This document shows positions 8,396 to 18,576 of a stretch of DNA of 64,000 nucleotides, piece after piece (positions within the stretch are counted from its first letter, which is position 1; the number at the start of each line of letters is the position of its first letter). The stretch comes from Gammaproteobacteria bacterium. GTDB taxonomy: Bacteria > Pseudomonadota > Gammaproteobacteria > Pseudomonadales > Cellvibrionaceae. The notes beneath the pieces were generated by a model, which made no database searches, was not told the origin of the DNA, and was given only the letters and a program-made list of their open reading frames with translations. The stretch spans positions 1,488,001 through 1,552,000 of the forward strand of contig SEBU01000001.1 in the NCBI GenBank assembly GCA_004173475.1, written 5' to 3'. The position numbers and the translations under genes were made by a program.

Positions 8396-9961
8396 TCACT
8401 TATTTTTTTTGCGCACATTAGCTAATTTGCGCAATTGTTCTTCATACGCAGTAACAAAATCGCTACCAAATAAATGCTGGAATGACGACTCCATATTGTC
8501 AGAATAACTTTCGTAGTGGTCTTTGTAATTCGTCCAATACTTAGCCTTTTGCATTCCCGGAATTACCGTTCCCTTACCCTGCTTGTTAAATTGATTTTCC
8601 AAATTTGACGGATTAAAACGCTCCATCATTTTTTCAAATCCGTGGCGAATGCCCGCGATCATAGCTACTTGATGTTCGCCAATTTCCTGGAAGCCTTCGC
8701 GAAATGCTTCACTGGGTTTTTTATAAGCATTGGTTTTTTTAATAAACATATTTTCGATAGCTTCATCCACCCCCACCGAAAATTTTAAAGGATTATTCTC
8801 GATTGGCTGGATAGTCGTAACGTTCATCCTGAATTCGTTTTTAATACTTGTCCTCGACCTGAGAACCTGCATCATGCCCTCCGTGATTTCACGCATAAGC
8901 AAACCGACTTTCTCACTGATTTCATTAACCTCATCAGCGCTCAGGGATTCTGGATTTAAACCCATTGCCGTGATAAGTACATCGTTCTTCTTCGCAACTT
9001 GTGTAGCTACTGGAGTCACGGGCGCAGTTTGAATCGGTGGCGCAACGGATGCCTTTGGCGCTGGTTTTACTTTCACCTCGGGAACTACAACTACCGGCGG
9101 CTGCACAGGCGGCGAAACCGGCTGGGCCTTAACTATAGCCGGACCTGAAGCCACAAAATCTTTATTTTTTGGGCGAGGCACTACGGGTGGCGGGGGCTCA
9201 AATGCAGGCAAATCAAATGGATCATCACTTAGGCCTGAGCTTGAACCAGAACCTAACAAATCATCTTCCCAATCATCCGGGATTAAATTTTCACGGTTAG
9301 TTGCTGGCCATACTATAGCTTGATCCACGTGCGCCGAGGCATCCACCAGGCTGCTGGTAGAAAAATTATTTTTCTCGGGGGCGGGGTTATACCCTGGTGT
9401 ATCAAAGGGTAAGTTATTCCCAAAGATATCTTTAGATGGAACTTTATTAGCCTTATCAAACGCAGCCAGCGGATCTTGAGTTTCGGCCAATCCGGACGAA
9501 TAATCGGTCACTAAAAAATCCCCGCCAGCAAACGGATTGGAACTTGCCGGGGTTGCGATACCGAAAAAATCATCAGGCAACACCGGTGTTACGGGCATCT
9601 TATGCGATGGCTGTGGTGCCCCAAATCCAAATGGCTGATCTTCAATAAACTCGACCGCGAAGCGATACTCTCCTACATCAAAAAAGTCGCCTGATTTAAG
9701 CGACATTTTCGAGCCCTTGCCAATGGGCTCGAAAGCGCTATTTAGAAAGGTACCATTGGTGCTTAGATCCGACAGAAAGTAGCCACCCGCTTCATACAGC
9801 AGCTCGCAGTGACAGGAAGATAAGAATTTTTCCACATCTGGCAGTATCCACAGATTGGATTCACTGCGTCCTAAAGTTCCCCCGCACCTATCAAATACGT
9901 GCGCGGTCTTCGCCATGGAAACACCTGGAGGCGCTTTAACTAAGGTAATCTGTAATGCCAT
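8396..9961 (-). CDS. fha1: Fha1 (TagH), FHA-domain T6SS activator
   Basis: A 521-residue protein. The forkhead-associated domain occupies about residues 1-100, with R32, S49, H51 and the T-N-G-T-F-L-N loop (68-74) that bind phosphothreonine in this fold. A long Pro/Asp-rich linker (about 105-320) contains a run of P and V residues. The C-terminal domain (about 330-521) is the TagH/T6SS-FHA domain. Fha1 is the phosphorylation target and reader in the PpkA/PppA switch and supports sheath assembly at the membrane complex. It is the first gene of the leftward arm, with AGGATGATAAA before ATG, so its promoter should lie in 9962-10319. Confidence 0.95.
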   Translation of the reverse strand: MALQITLVKAPPGVSMAKTAHVFDRCGGTLGRSESNLWILPDVEKFLSSCHCELLYEAGGYFLSDLSTNGTFLNSAFEPIGKGSKMSLKSGDFFDVGEYRFAVEFIEDQPFGFGAPQPSHKMPVTPVLPDDFFGIATPASSNPFAGGDFLVTDYSSGLAETQDPLAAFDKANKVPSKDIFGNNLPFDTPGYNPAPEKNNFSTSSLVDASAHVDQAIVWPATNRENLIPDDWEDDLLGSGSSSGLSDDPFDLPAFEPPPPVVPRPKNKDFVASGPAIVKAQPVSPPVQPPVVVVPEVKVKPAPKASVAPPIQTAPVTPVATQVAKKNDVLITAMGLNPESLSADEVNEISEKVGLLMREITEGMMQVLRSRTSIKNEFRMNVTTIQPIENNPLKFSVGVDEAIENMFIKKTNAYKKPSEAFREGFQEIGEHQVAMIAGIRHGFEKMMERFNPSNLENQFNKQGKGTVIPGMQKAKYWTNYKDHYESYSDNMESSFQHLFGSDFVTAYEEQLRKLANVRKKNK

Positions 9962-10319
9962 TTTATCATCCTAGAACAGCGTAATTAGTGCACTGACACG
10001 AGCGGGTAAAAAGCTTCGAGCCAACTGGCCGAGCGGCTGAAAAAAAATCTGGCACAGTATGCCCCGCCGTGCCCATAATTTGAATATGATCACATTACGA
10101 AAAGCACATACCAGATCTCAATATTACATTTAAATGGCGTGGATGACTTTTAATTTATAATGCAACTTGTTAAGTTTACAGGTCATCTCCACTGGAATTA
10201 CTTGCAATCTCGAACTACAAATGATGTATTGATCAAGTCTCGTTGCAAATCATCTCAACCTCATGCATTTAGATTTCAATCAGGCTTAACGTCGAGAGTA
10301 AAAGAAAAGGAAATAATTA
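9962..10319. other. Divergent regulatory region between fha1 and tssA
   Basis: These 358 bp separate the two arms of the T6SS locus and must hold promoters for both. The stretch is AT-rich toward tssA and ends in an AAAAGGAAA ribosome site. A TGGCAC hexamer at about 10051 lacks the matching GC element for sigma-54. A small open frame at 10160-10384 runs into tssA in another frame and looks accidental. I see no strong paired -35/-10 on either strand. Confidence 0.6.
10156..10161 (+). promoter_or_regulatory. Candidate -10 element upstream of tssA
   Basis: A perfect TATAAT lies 159 bp before the tssA start in the divergent region. No recognisable -35 hexamer lies 16-18 bp upstream, so an activator would be needed if it is used. 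In an AT-rich spacer this could be chance. Confidence 0.25.
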
Positions 10320-11429
10320 ATGGCTTCGCCAGATACCAATGTGCTTCTAATACCAATATCAGACGACCAGCCAACCGGTATTGATGTACGTCAAGACGCT
10401 TCACCTTTATCCAAGTATCAATCACTTAAATCAGCCCGAGCTGCAGCACGCGCCGCCGAAAGACAAGCCATTCATGACGGTGATAGCACCGCTGCGGATG
10501 AACATTGGCGAAAAATTATTAGCCTCGCTCCGGACATACTTACTAATCAAAGCAAAGATTTGGAAGTCGCCTGCTGGTTTACCGAAGCCCTCATACGTCG
10601 CAATGGATTCCAAGGTTTACGCGACGGATTCGAGCTAATCAAAGGTTTGGTGGAAAATTTTTGGGACGGCCTGTACCCAATGCCAGATGAAGACGGCATG
10701 GAGACCCGTACCGCTCCCCTTTCTGGTTTAAACGGAGAAGGTGCAGAAGGCGTGTTAATCGCTCCGATCCGTAAAGTTCCGATCACTGAAGGTTACAGTC
10801 CAGGCCCATTCAGTTTGTGGCAGTATCAACAAGCGCTTGAGGCGCAACGCAGCCCAGATGAAGACACTCGCCAAAATAAGATGGCCAAACTTGGCTTTTC
10901 GATTGACGATATCGAACGCGCTGTTAACGAATCAAGTGTTCAGTTTTATGTCGACTTAACAGATAATTTATCTACTGCCATAAACATTTATAAAGAATTG
11001 GGCACTCTTTTAGATGAACGTTGTGGCGCGGATTCAGCGCCACCCACGCGCAATATAATTTCGATATTGGAAGAATGTCGCGGTGCAGTCTCGCATTTAG
11101 GTAAAGATAAAATTCCCGCGCCGGAAGAGTCCGAAAGCGCAACAGAAAATGAACCTGACGCCAATGCAGGCGTATCTCAAAGCGCGCCGCAAGCGACCGC
11201 GAAAGCTGCACCGGGTGTAATTAATAGTCGTGAAGCAGCATTCAAACAATTATTAGAAATTGCGAAGTTTTTTCGTAAAACCGAACCTCATTCCCCTGTA
11301 TCTTACGTCATTGAAAAAGCGGTAAAATGGGGTAATATGCCGCTCAATGAACTCATCAATGAGCTTATTCCAGATTCTTCGTCACGCGAACGCTACAGCG
11401 AGCTAACCGGTGTTAAAGATGAAGATTAA
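10320..11429 (+). CDS. tssA: TssA, T6SS cap/baseplate assembly protein
   Basis: A 369-residue protein with an N-terminal ImpA_N domain: the motif [12 protein letters not shown] near residue 12, then conserved [14 protein letters not shown] variable Glu/Ala-rich linker follows (about 255-300), then a C-terminal domain (about 305-369) that probably oligomerises. TssA proteins recruit and cap the sheath-tube polymer and also associate with the baseplate. It is the first gene of the rightward arm, followed 32 bp later by tssB. ATG 10320 is preceded by AAAAGGAAA. Confidence 0.94.
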   Translation: MASPDTNVLLIPISDDQPTGIDVRQDASPLSKYQSLKSARAAARAAERQAIHDGDSTAADEHWRKIISLAPDILTNQSKDLEVACWFTEALIRRNGFQGLRDGFELIKGLVENFWDGLYPMPDEDGMETRTAPLSGLNGEGAEGVLIAPIRKVPITEGYSPGPFSLWQYQQALEAQRSPDEDTRQNKMAKLGFSIDDIERAVNESSVQFYVDLTDNLSTAINIYKELGTLLDERCGADSAPPTRNIISILEECRGAVSHLGKDKIPAPEESESATENEPDANAGVSQSAPQATAKAAPGVINSREAAFKQLLEIAKFFRKTEPHSPVSYVIEKAVKWGNMPLNELINELIPDSSSRERYSELTGVKDED

Positions 11430-11461
11430 ACTACACACTCAGCCAAGAAGGATTAGGGTCC

Positions 11462-11992
11462 ATGTCAGATAGCATCCACGACAAATTAAAACGGGTAAGA
11501 AAGCCAAGGGTTCACATCACATACGATTTGGAAACAAACGGCACTTCCGTTGAAAAAGAAATCCCGTTCGTAATGGGTGTTATGGGAGATTACTCCGGTG
11601 ACAATACCGAAGGGAAAAAATCACTGAAAGAACGCAAGTTTTCGCAGATTGATCGCGATAACTTCAACGATGTTCTGGCTAAGGTAAACCCTCAACTTAA
11701 GATGAAAGTTGATAATCTTCTGGAAGACGACGGCAGCCAAATGTCTGTCAATTTGGATTTCAAAAATCTTGAAGATTTCGAACCGCACAAAATTGTTGAA
11801 CAAGTTGAGCCTCTGCGCAAAATGCTTGAGACCCGCAATAAATTAAGAGATCTTTTGACCAAAGCGGACAGATCGGAAGATCTGGAATCCTTGCTTGAAG
11901 ACATCTTAAGCAATACTAATGCTCTCAGTTCATTGTCTAGCGAACTCGGTCTTGCAGAGAACAAAGATAAGGGTGATAAAGATGGCGAATAA
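11462..11992 (+). CDS. tssB: TssB (VipA), small contractile-sheath subunit
   Basis: A 176-residue cytoplasmic protein with the conserved TssB start ([16 protein letters not shown]) and the S-L-K-E-R-K-F segment. TssB pairs with TssC to form the sheath that contracts to fire the Hcp tube. Its C-terminus overlaps the tssC start by 11 bp, implying coupled synthesis of the two sheath subunits. Ribosome site AGAAGGATTAGG. Length is standard. Confidence 0.97.
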   Translation: MSDSIHDKLKRVRKPRVHITYDLETNGTSVEKEIPFVMGVMGDYSGDNTEGKKSLKERKFSQIDRDNFNDVLAKVNPQLKMKVDNLLEDDGSQMSVNLDFKNLEDFEPHKIVEQVEPLRKMLETRNKLRDLLTKADRSEDLESLLEDILSNTNALSSLSSELGLAENKDKGDKDGE

Positions 11993-13475
11993 CGAACAAC
12001 AACTAGATTCGCAAGCGGCCAGCGCAGAAGCTGGTGAGCTTAGCTTTCTTGAGCAAGCGATTAGCGCAACCAAACAAACCGCTCGCAATGAAACTGAAGA
12101 GCTGCTGAGAACCCTGACTAAAGAAGCTGTCAAAGGCACGGTAAAGTGGGATAAAAATCTTTCCGTGACCATTAACTCTGCTATTGCTGCGATTGACCAG
12201 ATGCTGTCAAAGCAACTTGCCGAAGTTATGCATAATGAAAAGTTTCAAAAGTTAGAAGGTTCCTGGCGCGGTCTCAATCATTTGATTTCAAATTCAGAAA
12301 CCAGTTCTCAGCTTAAAATTCGCATGCTGAACATCAGCAAAAATGAACTTGGCAAAGATTTGGAAAAAGCAGTTGAGTTCGACCAAAGCCAAATTTTCAA
12401 GAAAATCTATGAAAGCGAATTCGGTACTGCGGGTGGCCAGCCTTACGCAGCTCTGATTGGTGATTACGAATTCTCGTCACATCCCGATGATATTTCTTTA
12501 TTGTCAAAAATGTCTAACGTAGCAGCCGCTGGCTTCTGCCCATTCCTTTCAGCAGCTGCGCCTGAAATGTTTGGCTTCGACAGTTACACTGAATTGCAAA
12601 AACCGCGTGATCTTGAAAAAGTATTCGATTCTGCAGAATACATTCAATGGCGTAGCTTCCGTGACAGTGACGATTCGCGCTTTGTAACCTTGACCATGCC
12701 GCGTGTATTGGCACGTCTTCCTTACGGCCAGGCGACCAAACCGATTGATGCATTCAATTACGAAGAGGCTCCACGTGCCGAAGACGGCCGTCATTTAGCA
12801 ACCGATCATAATGATTATTGCTGGATGAACGCTGCTTACGCTCTCGGCGCAACATTGACCAGCGCGTTTTCTGAATACGGCTGGTGCACAAGCATTCGCG
12901 GTGCAGAAGGCGGTGGTAAAGTTGAAGGTTTGCCCAGCCACGTGTTTGTTAGTGATGATGGTGATTTTGATCAAAAATGCCCAACCGAAATTGGTATTAC
13001 TGATCGTCGCGAAGCGGAATTGAGCAAATTAGGCTTCTTACCACTATGTCACTATAAAAATACTGATTACGCCGTATTTTTTGGTGCACAAACTACTCAA
13101 AAGCCTAAAAAATTCGACAATCCTGATGCAACTGCAAACGCAGCGATTTCGGCACGTTTGCCTTACATTATGGCCACTTCACGTATTGCCCATTTCTTAA
13201 AAGTCATGGCACGCGACAAAATTGGCTCATTTATGGAAGCATCCGAAGCTGAAGAGTGGCTCAATCGCTGGATTAGCAAATATGTAAATGGTAGCCCAGG
13301 CGCGAGCGCTGAAATGAAAGCGCGTTACCCCTTAGCCGAAGCGCGTGTGGAAGTTAAGGAAGTACCAGGACAACCTGGTGTCTATAACGCAATTGCCTGG
13401 ATGCGTCCCTGGTTACAAATGGAGGAGTTAACCGCTTCATTGCGTTTAGTTGCCAATATTCCTAAAGCAGGCTAA
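11982..13475 (+). CDS. tssC: TssC (VipB), large contractile-sheath subunit
   Basis: A 497-residue EvpB-family protein with the expected conserved segments: L-E-G-S-W-R-G-L near 92, [29 protein letters not shown] and a C-terminal A-R-Y-P-L-A-E-A. The frame is open 21 codons upstream, but ATG 11982 has AAGGG at the right distance, overlaps tssB by 11 bp and gives the normal N-terminus. It assembles with TssB into the sheath and is recycled by ClpV. It is followed by a strong terminator. Confidence 0.97.
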   Translation: MANNEQQLDSQAASAEAGELSFLEQAISATKQTARNETEELLRTLTKEAVKGTVKWDKNLSVTINSAIAAIDQMLSKQLAEVMHNEKFQKLEGSWRGLNHLISNSETSSQLKIRMLNISKNELGKDLEKAVEFDQSQIFKKIYESEFGTAGGQPYAALIGDYEFSSHPDDISLLSKMSNVAAAGFCPFLSAAAPEMFGFDSYTELQKPRDLEKVFDSAEYIQWRSFRDSDDSRFVTLTMPRVLARLPYGQATKPIDAFNYEEAPRAEDGRHLATDHNDYCWMNAAYALGATLTSAFSEYGWCTSIRGAEGGGKVEGLPSHVFVSDDGDFDQKCPTEIGITDRREAELSKLGFLPLCHYKNTDYAVFFGAQTTQKPKKFDNPDATANAAISARLPYIMATSRIAHFLKVMARDKIGSFMEASEAEEWLNRWISKYVNGSPGASAEMKARYPLAEARVEVKEVPGQPGVYNAIAWMRPWLQMEELTASLRLVANIPKAG

Positions 13476-13489
13476 ATGATATTTACCCG

Positions 13490-13515
13490 AAGGGGGGCTT
13501 TTGCCCCCTTTTTTG
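13490..13515 (+). terminator. Rho-independent terminator after tssC
   Basis: A GGGGGC / GCCCCC stem with a TTTT loop, extended by A-T pairs, is followed by a six-T run. It lies 15 bp after the tssC stop and 24 bp before the next co-directional T6SS gene. It should reduce readthrough into the downstream genes. Confidence 0.9.
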
Positions 13516-13538
13516 TTTAATTAAATGGAATATTTTCT

Positions 13539-15056
13539 GTGTCGGTTAATAGTAGCAATTCACTTATAAACCCTATGTCGACTGAACAGATACCTCTGGA
13601 TTCACTGCTAAATTACAATTTTTCCCAACCCTCACAACTTACTTATTTTCTAAACGAACCGAATAATCGACGAGCACTTAGTTATTGGTTTGAGCATTTC
13701 GAAGATAAACGAAATTTAAAAAGCGTTAGCGATCTTTCATCCGCCATTTTTCGCGCAATTTCGCTGATTGACGAACTCATTAATGATCAACTTAATTGCA
13801 TCATCCATCAAAAAGAATTTCAAAAACTGGAAGCGTCCTGGCGCGGATTATGGCACCTCGCAAATCAGGCAGATGGAAAACGTGAAATTAAAATTCGTTA
13901 CCTGGACATTAGCTGGGCTGAAGTGGTCAAAGATATAGAGCGATCTTTAGATTTCGATCAAAGCCAACTGTTCCATAAAATTTACAGCGCTGAATATGGC
14001 ACACCCGGTGGCGAACCTTACGGTGTGATCATCGGCGACTACGAAATTAGTCACAAAAGATCGGCAGCTCACCCTTATGACGATATCGCGACCTTAAGTG
14101 GTATCGCTGAAATATCGGCAGCAGCTTTCGCTCCGTTTATTACCGCAGCCTCAAGCGAATTTTTTGGGCTGGACGATTTTGCAACACTCGGATTGCCATT
14201 GAATTTGCAATCTATTTTTAGCCAAGCCGAATACACCCAATGGCGCTCACTGCGCAGTAAAAGCGATAGCCGGTTTGTAGGATTGACACTTCCGCGCGTC
14301 TTGATGCGCGAACAATATCGAACTCAACCCGGTAGCTACAAAGGCATTTATTTTTATGAAAAAAATGAAGCTGAAAATAGTGATGGCTACCTGTGGGGAA
14401 ACGCCTGTTACGCATTTGCAGGTATTTTAATTCGCGAATTTGCTAACGTAGGTTGGTTCGGCCACATTCGCGGTGTACCTCGTGATCAATTGGGCGGGGG
14501 GATACTCTCGAACTTTTCGCATTCGAGTTTTGAAACCGATCCACATAAACTTATTACGAAGCCGCTAACAGAAGTGCTGATTACAGATACGTTGGAACGG
14601 GAGCTTAGTAATATTGGTTTCATTCCCTTGTGTCATTGTTACGATACGCCATTTAGCGCTTTTTACAGCAATCAATCAATCCAGCAAACCAAAGCCGGTA
14701 GTGGCGAAATTAATGCCAAGCTTTCTTCGATGCTGCAACACGTTTTATGTGCCTCGCGTGTCGCTCATTACATTAAAGTAATGATTAGGGACAAAATTGG
14801 GTCTTTTATCAGCGCCGATGAATGCGAACATTTTTTAATGAAATGGTTATTTAAATATACTACCGGCCGTGAAGATCTTGAGTGGGATGAACAGGCGCGC
14901 TATCCCTTGCGCGAGGCATCTGTGAAGGTGAGCGAACATCCAGATAAACCAGGACAATATGCGTGCGTCATTCAGTTGGCCCCCCACTATCAATTGGATA
15001 ACATGGTGTCTGAGCTCGAACTTGTTACTGAATTAGTTCAGACTGGAAAAGTATAA
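13539..15056 (+). CDS. Second TssC-like sheath protein (ImpD/TssC40-type paralogue)
   Basis: A 505-residue protein clearly homologous to the TssC just upstream. Shared blocks include Q-K-L-E-A-S-W-R-G-L, F-D-Q-S-Q-L-F-H-K-I-Y, R-F-V-G-L-T-L-P-R-V-L, R-D-K-I-G-S-F and A-R-Y-P-L-R-E-A. The N-terminal 50 residues are unrelated to those of TssC and there is no second tssB. Some T6SS loci, such as Rhizobium impC/impD and Agrobacterium tssC41/tssC40, also carry two TssC-family genes. The start is GTG with TGGAA eight bases upstream; an ATG 12 codons later has no ribosome site. tssE follows after 2 bp. Its role is not known from sequence; it may form part of the sheath end or modulate assembly (inference). 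Confidence 0.9.
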   Translation: MSVNSSNSLINPMSTEQIPLDSLLNYNFSQPSQLTYFLNEPNNRRALSYWFEHFEDKRNLKSVSDLSSAIFRAISLIDELINDQLNCIIHQKEFQKLEASWRGLWHLANQADGKREIKIRYLDISWAEVVKDIERSLDFDQSQLFHKIYSAEYGTPGGEPYGVIIGDYEISHKRSAAHPYDDIATLSGIAEISAAAFAPFITAASSEFFGLDDFATLGLPLNLQSIFSQAEYTQWRSLRSKSDSRFVGLTLPRVLMREQYRTQPGSYKGIYFYEKNEAENSDGYLWGNACYAFAGILIREFANVGWFGHIRGVPRDQLGGGILSNFSHSSFETDPHKLITKPLTEVLITDTLERELSNIGFIPLCHCYDTPFSAFYSNQSIQQTKAGSGEINAKLSSMLQHVLCASRVAHYIKVMIRDKIGSFISADECEHFLMKWLFKYTTGREDLEWDEQARYPLREASVKVSEHPDKPGQYACVIQLAPHYQLDNMVSELELVTELVQTGKV

Positions 15057-15058
15057 TT

Positions 15059-15553
15059 ATGCGCAATAACCAAAAAAAACAATTTCGCGCATCTATTCTG
15101 GATCGTTTGTTAGATGACGAACCACAAATGCAAACCGAAGCTGACAAAAGCCGACATCAACAGATACGTGATTTGCGCAACTCTGTGCGCCGCGATTTGC
15201 AAAATTTATTGAACACTCGCCACCGCATGGTATCGCCACCCGACGAGTACGCTCAACTTGATGTTTCATTGTTAAATTATGGTTTACCTGATTTAGCTGC
15301 AATTAATATTGCCGATATCGAAAAAAAGCGAAGCTTTACGCGTCTGCTTGAGAAAATACTGACTGATTTCGAGCCACGTTTTAAAACAGTGAAAGTACAA
15401 CACATCACGAATGCTAATCCCTCGGACAGAACATTAAAGTTCAGAATTGACGCAACGCTTTATGCAGATCCTGCACCAGAAGTTATTATTTTTGACTCAG
15501 TGTTAGACCCGGTCTTGAGGACGGTGAACGTGGAAGAATCAAAACATGCCTGA
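15059..15553 (+). CDS. tssE: TssE, gp25-like baseplate protein
   Basis: A 164-residue protein of the T4 gp25/lysozyme-like family. It starts with a basic segment and the TssE motif A-S-I-L-D-R-L-L-D-D. Later come S-V-R-R-D-L-Q-N-L-L-N-T-R and an L-x-x-Y-G-L-P-D-L segment typical of TssE. It sits in the baseplate wedge with TssF and TssG. It starts 2 bp after the second tssC and overlaps tssF by 8 bp, so the set is translationally coupled. Confidence 0.95.
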   Translation: MRNNQKKQFRASILDRLLDDEPQMQTEADKSRHQQIRDLRNSVRRDLQNLLNTRHRMVSPPDEYAQLDVSLLNYGLPDLAAINIADIEKKRSFTRLLEKILTDFEPRFKTVKVQHITNANPSDRTLKFRIDATLYADPAPEVIIFDSVLDPVLRTVNVEESKHA

Positions 15554-17381
15554 TGAATTATTACCCTATTACGAAAAAGAGCTGGCTTTCATTCGTCAGA
15601 TGGGTGCCGAGTTTTCAAAAGAGCATCCCAAAATTGCGGGGCGGCTCGGCATCAGCACCGACACCACGGAAGACCCGCACGTATCGCGTTTGATAGAAAG
15701 CTTTGCCTATTTAAATGCCCGTATTCAACACAAACTGGATGATGATTTTCCCGAATTAAGCGATGCTTTACTTGGAATTATTTTTCCACATTATCAACGC
15801 CCTATTCCTTCAATGAGCATCGCAAGATTTGTTGCTGACAAAGAGCAGTTGGAGGCAGCTTATTTAATACCACAAAACACACTTGTTGAAACCGAACAAT
15901 TTCAAGGTGAAAACTGTCGTTTCTCCACAACCTATCCCGTCGAATTACTTCCGTGCGCTGTTGTGGACGCAGGGCTTGTAGGCCGTCCTTTTACAACGCC
16001 GGGTTCCGCATCAATTCGTGGCGCCGGTGGAGTTCTTCGACTTAAACTCAAAACATTTTCACCCGCGATTAGTTTCGCCGAACTCAAACCCAACCGCTTA
16101 CGTTTTTATTTGAAGGGCCAACCTCAGCATGTAAATCCTTTATATGAAATGCTGTTGAATGAATGCCAGTCAATTGTGATCAGTAGTTCAGATGCAGATG
16201 TAAATCCGGTTTTCTTAAATAAAAGTGCAATTAAAGCAGTTGGATTCAACACCGACGAAGGTTTATTTCCCTACCCGGCAGCTTCATTTGTTGGCTATCG
16301 TTTACTGACCGAATTTTTTGCATTTCCTGAAAAATTTATGTTTATTGACATTGATGGACTTGCGAATCACATCCCGGCTACCGCCAATAATGAATTAAAC
16401 TTATACATTTATTTAAATAGCTCCGATATAGAACTTGAGCATAATATTTCTGCTGATACATTTGTGATGGGTTGTACGCCCATCGTGAATTTATTTGAAC
16501 ATAAAGCCGATCCAATCAAGATAGACCATACGCGACTTGAATATCAAATCGTAGCCGATACTCGTCGTCCGTTGGGTTACGAGATTTACTCCGTGGATAA
16601 AGTCGTGGCGCAAACGGCGTCTGGCGAAAAGTCTGAATATTTGCCATTTTACGGTTTAAAACACGAACATCTGGATCGCGACAATCATGCCTACTGGCAT
16701 GCAATGCGACGTCATGCAAAACTTAATTATATTGACCGCGATGAGGGAACCGATCTTTTCCTGACATTAGTTGATTTAAAACTTAATCCTAATGTTCCGG
16801 ATGATCGCACGCTGATTATTGAAACTCATGCGAGTAATCGCGATTTACCAGCCAAGTTACCTTTCAATCGCGATCAACCGAAACTGCAATGCGTGAATGC
16901 TGCACCTCCGTGCGAACGAATTCGTTGTTTAACGCAACCAACTATAACGCTTCGGCCAAACTTGCGTGATGGTGCACGTTGGCGATTAATTTCACACCTG
17001 AGTTTGAATCATCTATCACTGACCAGCCGTGAAAATCCTACCGAATCTTTGAAGGAAATTTTGAGGCTTTATGATTTTAAAGAATCATCAGCAAGTCGTG
17101 CATTAATAGCGTCCATCGTTTCACTTAACGCGCGTTCGATCAGTGCTCCGTTAAATTTCGATGGCCGCACAGCGATGTGTCGCGGTATTGAAGTTGAAAT
17201 AATAATGGATGACAGCCAATCCAGCGGCAATAGCAGCTATTTATTCGCTTCCGTGTTAGAGCATTTCTTCGGCTTATATTGTTCGGTAAATTCATTTACT
17301 CGAGTGTTGGTCAAGCGCAAAAATAAAGAAGGTTATTTGAAAAAATGTCCTCCCAGAGCCGGCGAAAAAATACTTCTATAA
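15546..17381 (+). CDS. tssF: TssF, baseplate wedge protein
   Basis: A 611-residue VasA/ImpG-family protein. It has the standard N-terminus (L-L-P-Y-Y-E-K-E-L-A-F-I-R) and P-K-I-A-G-R-L-G near residue 30, then D-P-H-V-S-R-L-I-E-S-F-A-Y-L-N-A-R. Two TssF with one TssG form the wedge that nucleates the tail. Length is normal. It overlaps both tssE (8 bp) and tssG (37 bp). Confidence 0.97.
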   Translation: MPDELLPYYEKELAFIRQMGAEFSKEHPKIAGRLGISTDTTEDPHVSRLIESFAYLNARIQHKLDDDFPELSDALLGIIFPHYQRPIPSMSIARFVADKEQLEAAYLIPQNTLVETEQFQGENCRFSTTYPVELLPCAVVDAGLVGRPFTTPGSASIRGAGGVLRLKLKTFSPAISFAELKPNRLRFYLKGQPQHVNPLYEMLLNECQSIVISSSDADVNPVFLNKSAIKAVGFNTDEGLFPYPAASFVGYRLLTEFFAFPEKFMFIDIDGLANHIPATANNELNLYIYLNSSDIELEHNISADTFVMGCTPIVNLFEHKADPIKIDHTRLEYQIVADTRRPLGYEIYSVDKVVAQTASGEKSEYLPFYGLKHEHLDRDNHAYWHAMRRHAKLNYIDRDEGTDLFLTLVDLKLNPNVPDDRTLIIETHASNRDLPAKLPFNRDQPKLQCVNAAPPCERIRCLTQPTITLRPNLRDGARWRLISHLSLNHLSLTSRENPTESLKEILRLYDFKESSASRALIASIVSLNARSISAPLNFDGRTAMCRGIEVEIIMDDSQSSGNSSYLFASVLEHFFGLYCSVNSFTRVLVKRKNKEGYLKKCPPRAGEKILL

Positions 17382-18490
17382 TTCAAGACCTCGAACGCAA
17401 ACCGCAGCATTATTCTTTTTTTCAAGCGGTTCGGTTAATTGAGCGAGCGGAACTCTTCAATCCTCAGAAAATTGCGATGGGGCGTGATCGGCTTCGTGGG
17501 AAAAATCCAATTGCTGGTTTTTTTCCGCCTAGCTCTGAAACACTGCGTATTAAAGGAACACCTTCGTTTAAATTTCCGAATGCGGAAATTAGCGGTATTG
17601 AGCGCGACACTGAAACGACAGAAAATCCAAACCAATGGAATATTTCCATTAATTTTTTGGGTCTTATTGGCGCCATGGGTGTGTTGCCTTATCACTACAC
17701 CGAGTTGATTTTGCAAAGACTGAAGCAAAAAGACGCGGCTTTGGTTCATTACTTTGATCTGTTTCATCACCGCACTGCATCGCTTTTTTATCAAGCGGCC
17801 ACAAAATACAATTTGCCAATTGAATATGAGCGTAAAAATCTTACCGTCTCGCACAAACGAAAAAGGGATGAAGCTACTAACGCGCTGTTTTCACTAGTGG
17901 GTCTAGGTACCGGAGGTCTTCAGAACCGGCTCGCTATTGCTGACGAATCACTTATCTTTTATAGCGGTTTGCTAACGCAACAGGTGCGCTCCGCCAACGG
18001 TCTAAAAAGAATGCTGCAGGATTATTTTAAAATTCCGGTAGACGTTCAGGAGTTTATTGGCGAATGGCAAGAACTAATTCCAGACGTACGTACTCGCTTG
18101 CCAGGTAAAGCGCTTCCACTCGGGCAAAACGCACACCTAGGTAAATCCGCGATACTTGGAACTAAAGGCTGGTTTGCTCAAGGTAAAATTCGCATTTCCC
18201 TCGGCCCCTTAAATCGCGAGCAATTTCTCAAATTTGCCCCCGGAACCCAAGCTTTGCATGCGCTTAATGATATGGTTCGCTTCTACGTTGGCATAGAACA
18301 AGATTACGAATTTATTATTGAGGTAAACCGTAAAGATGTACCTAACAAGATTCGTCTGGAGAGAAAATCCACCGCAATAGTCGGTTGGAATACCTGGCTA
18401 TCGAGTGGAACAGCTGACGAATCAAATTTATCCGACACATTAAAAATTAAAGTTTCAACACGCCGTTTCAGCTCGTTAGGTTACCTCTGA
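17345..18490 (+). CDS. tssG: TssG, baseplate wedge protein
   Basis: A 381-residue VasB/ImpH-family protein. The N-terminal segment Y-S-F-F-Q-A-V-R-L-I-E-R is diagnostic and is followed by N-F-L-G-L-I-G-A-M-G-V-L-P-Y-H-Y-T. It works with TssF and contacts TssK. The start overlaps the end of tssF by 37 bp. AAGG lies about 12 bases before the ATG. The clpV gene follows after 86 bp. Confidence 0.96.
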   Translation: MSSQSRRKNTSIIQDLERKPQHYSFFQAVRLIERAELFNPQKIAMGRDRLRGKNPIAGFFPPSSETLRIKGTPSFKFPNAEISGIERDTETTENPNQWNISINFLGLIGAMGVLPYHYTELILQRLKQKDAALVHYFDLFHHRTASLFYQAATKYNLPIEYERKNLTVSHKRKRDEATNALFSLVGLGTGGLQNRLAIADESLIFYSGLLTQQVRSANGLKRMLQDYFKIPVDVQEFIGEWQELIPDVRTRLPGKALPLGQNAHLGKSAILGTKGWFAQGKIRISLGPLNREQFLKFAPGTQALHALNDMVRFYVGIEQDYEFIIEVNRKDVPNKIRLERKSTAIVGWNTWLSSGTADESNLSDTLKIKVSTRRFSSLGYL

Positions 18491-18576
18491 CAGAAGCTAA
18501 ACATTTTTTTCGAAAGATTTATTTCAGTAAAATTATTAACAACATCATTTATTGTTAACGCTTTAAGGACATCAAT

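Noticed and set aside
10051-10066. TGGCAC as a sigma-54 promoter in the fha1-tssA region
   Set aside because: The -12 GC element is not at the required distance; the bases there are C-rich without TTGC.
10160-10384. 74-codon frame in the tssA leader
   Set aside because: It overlaps the tssA start out of frame, lacks a ribosome site and has no recognisable product.
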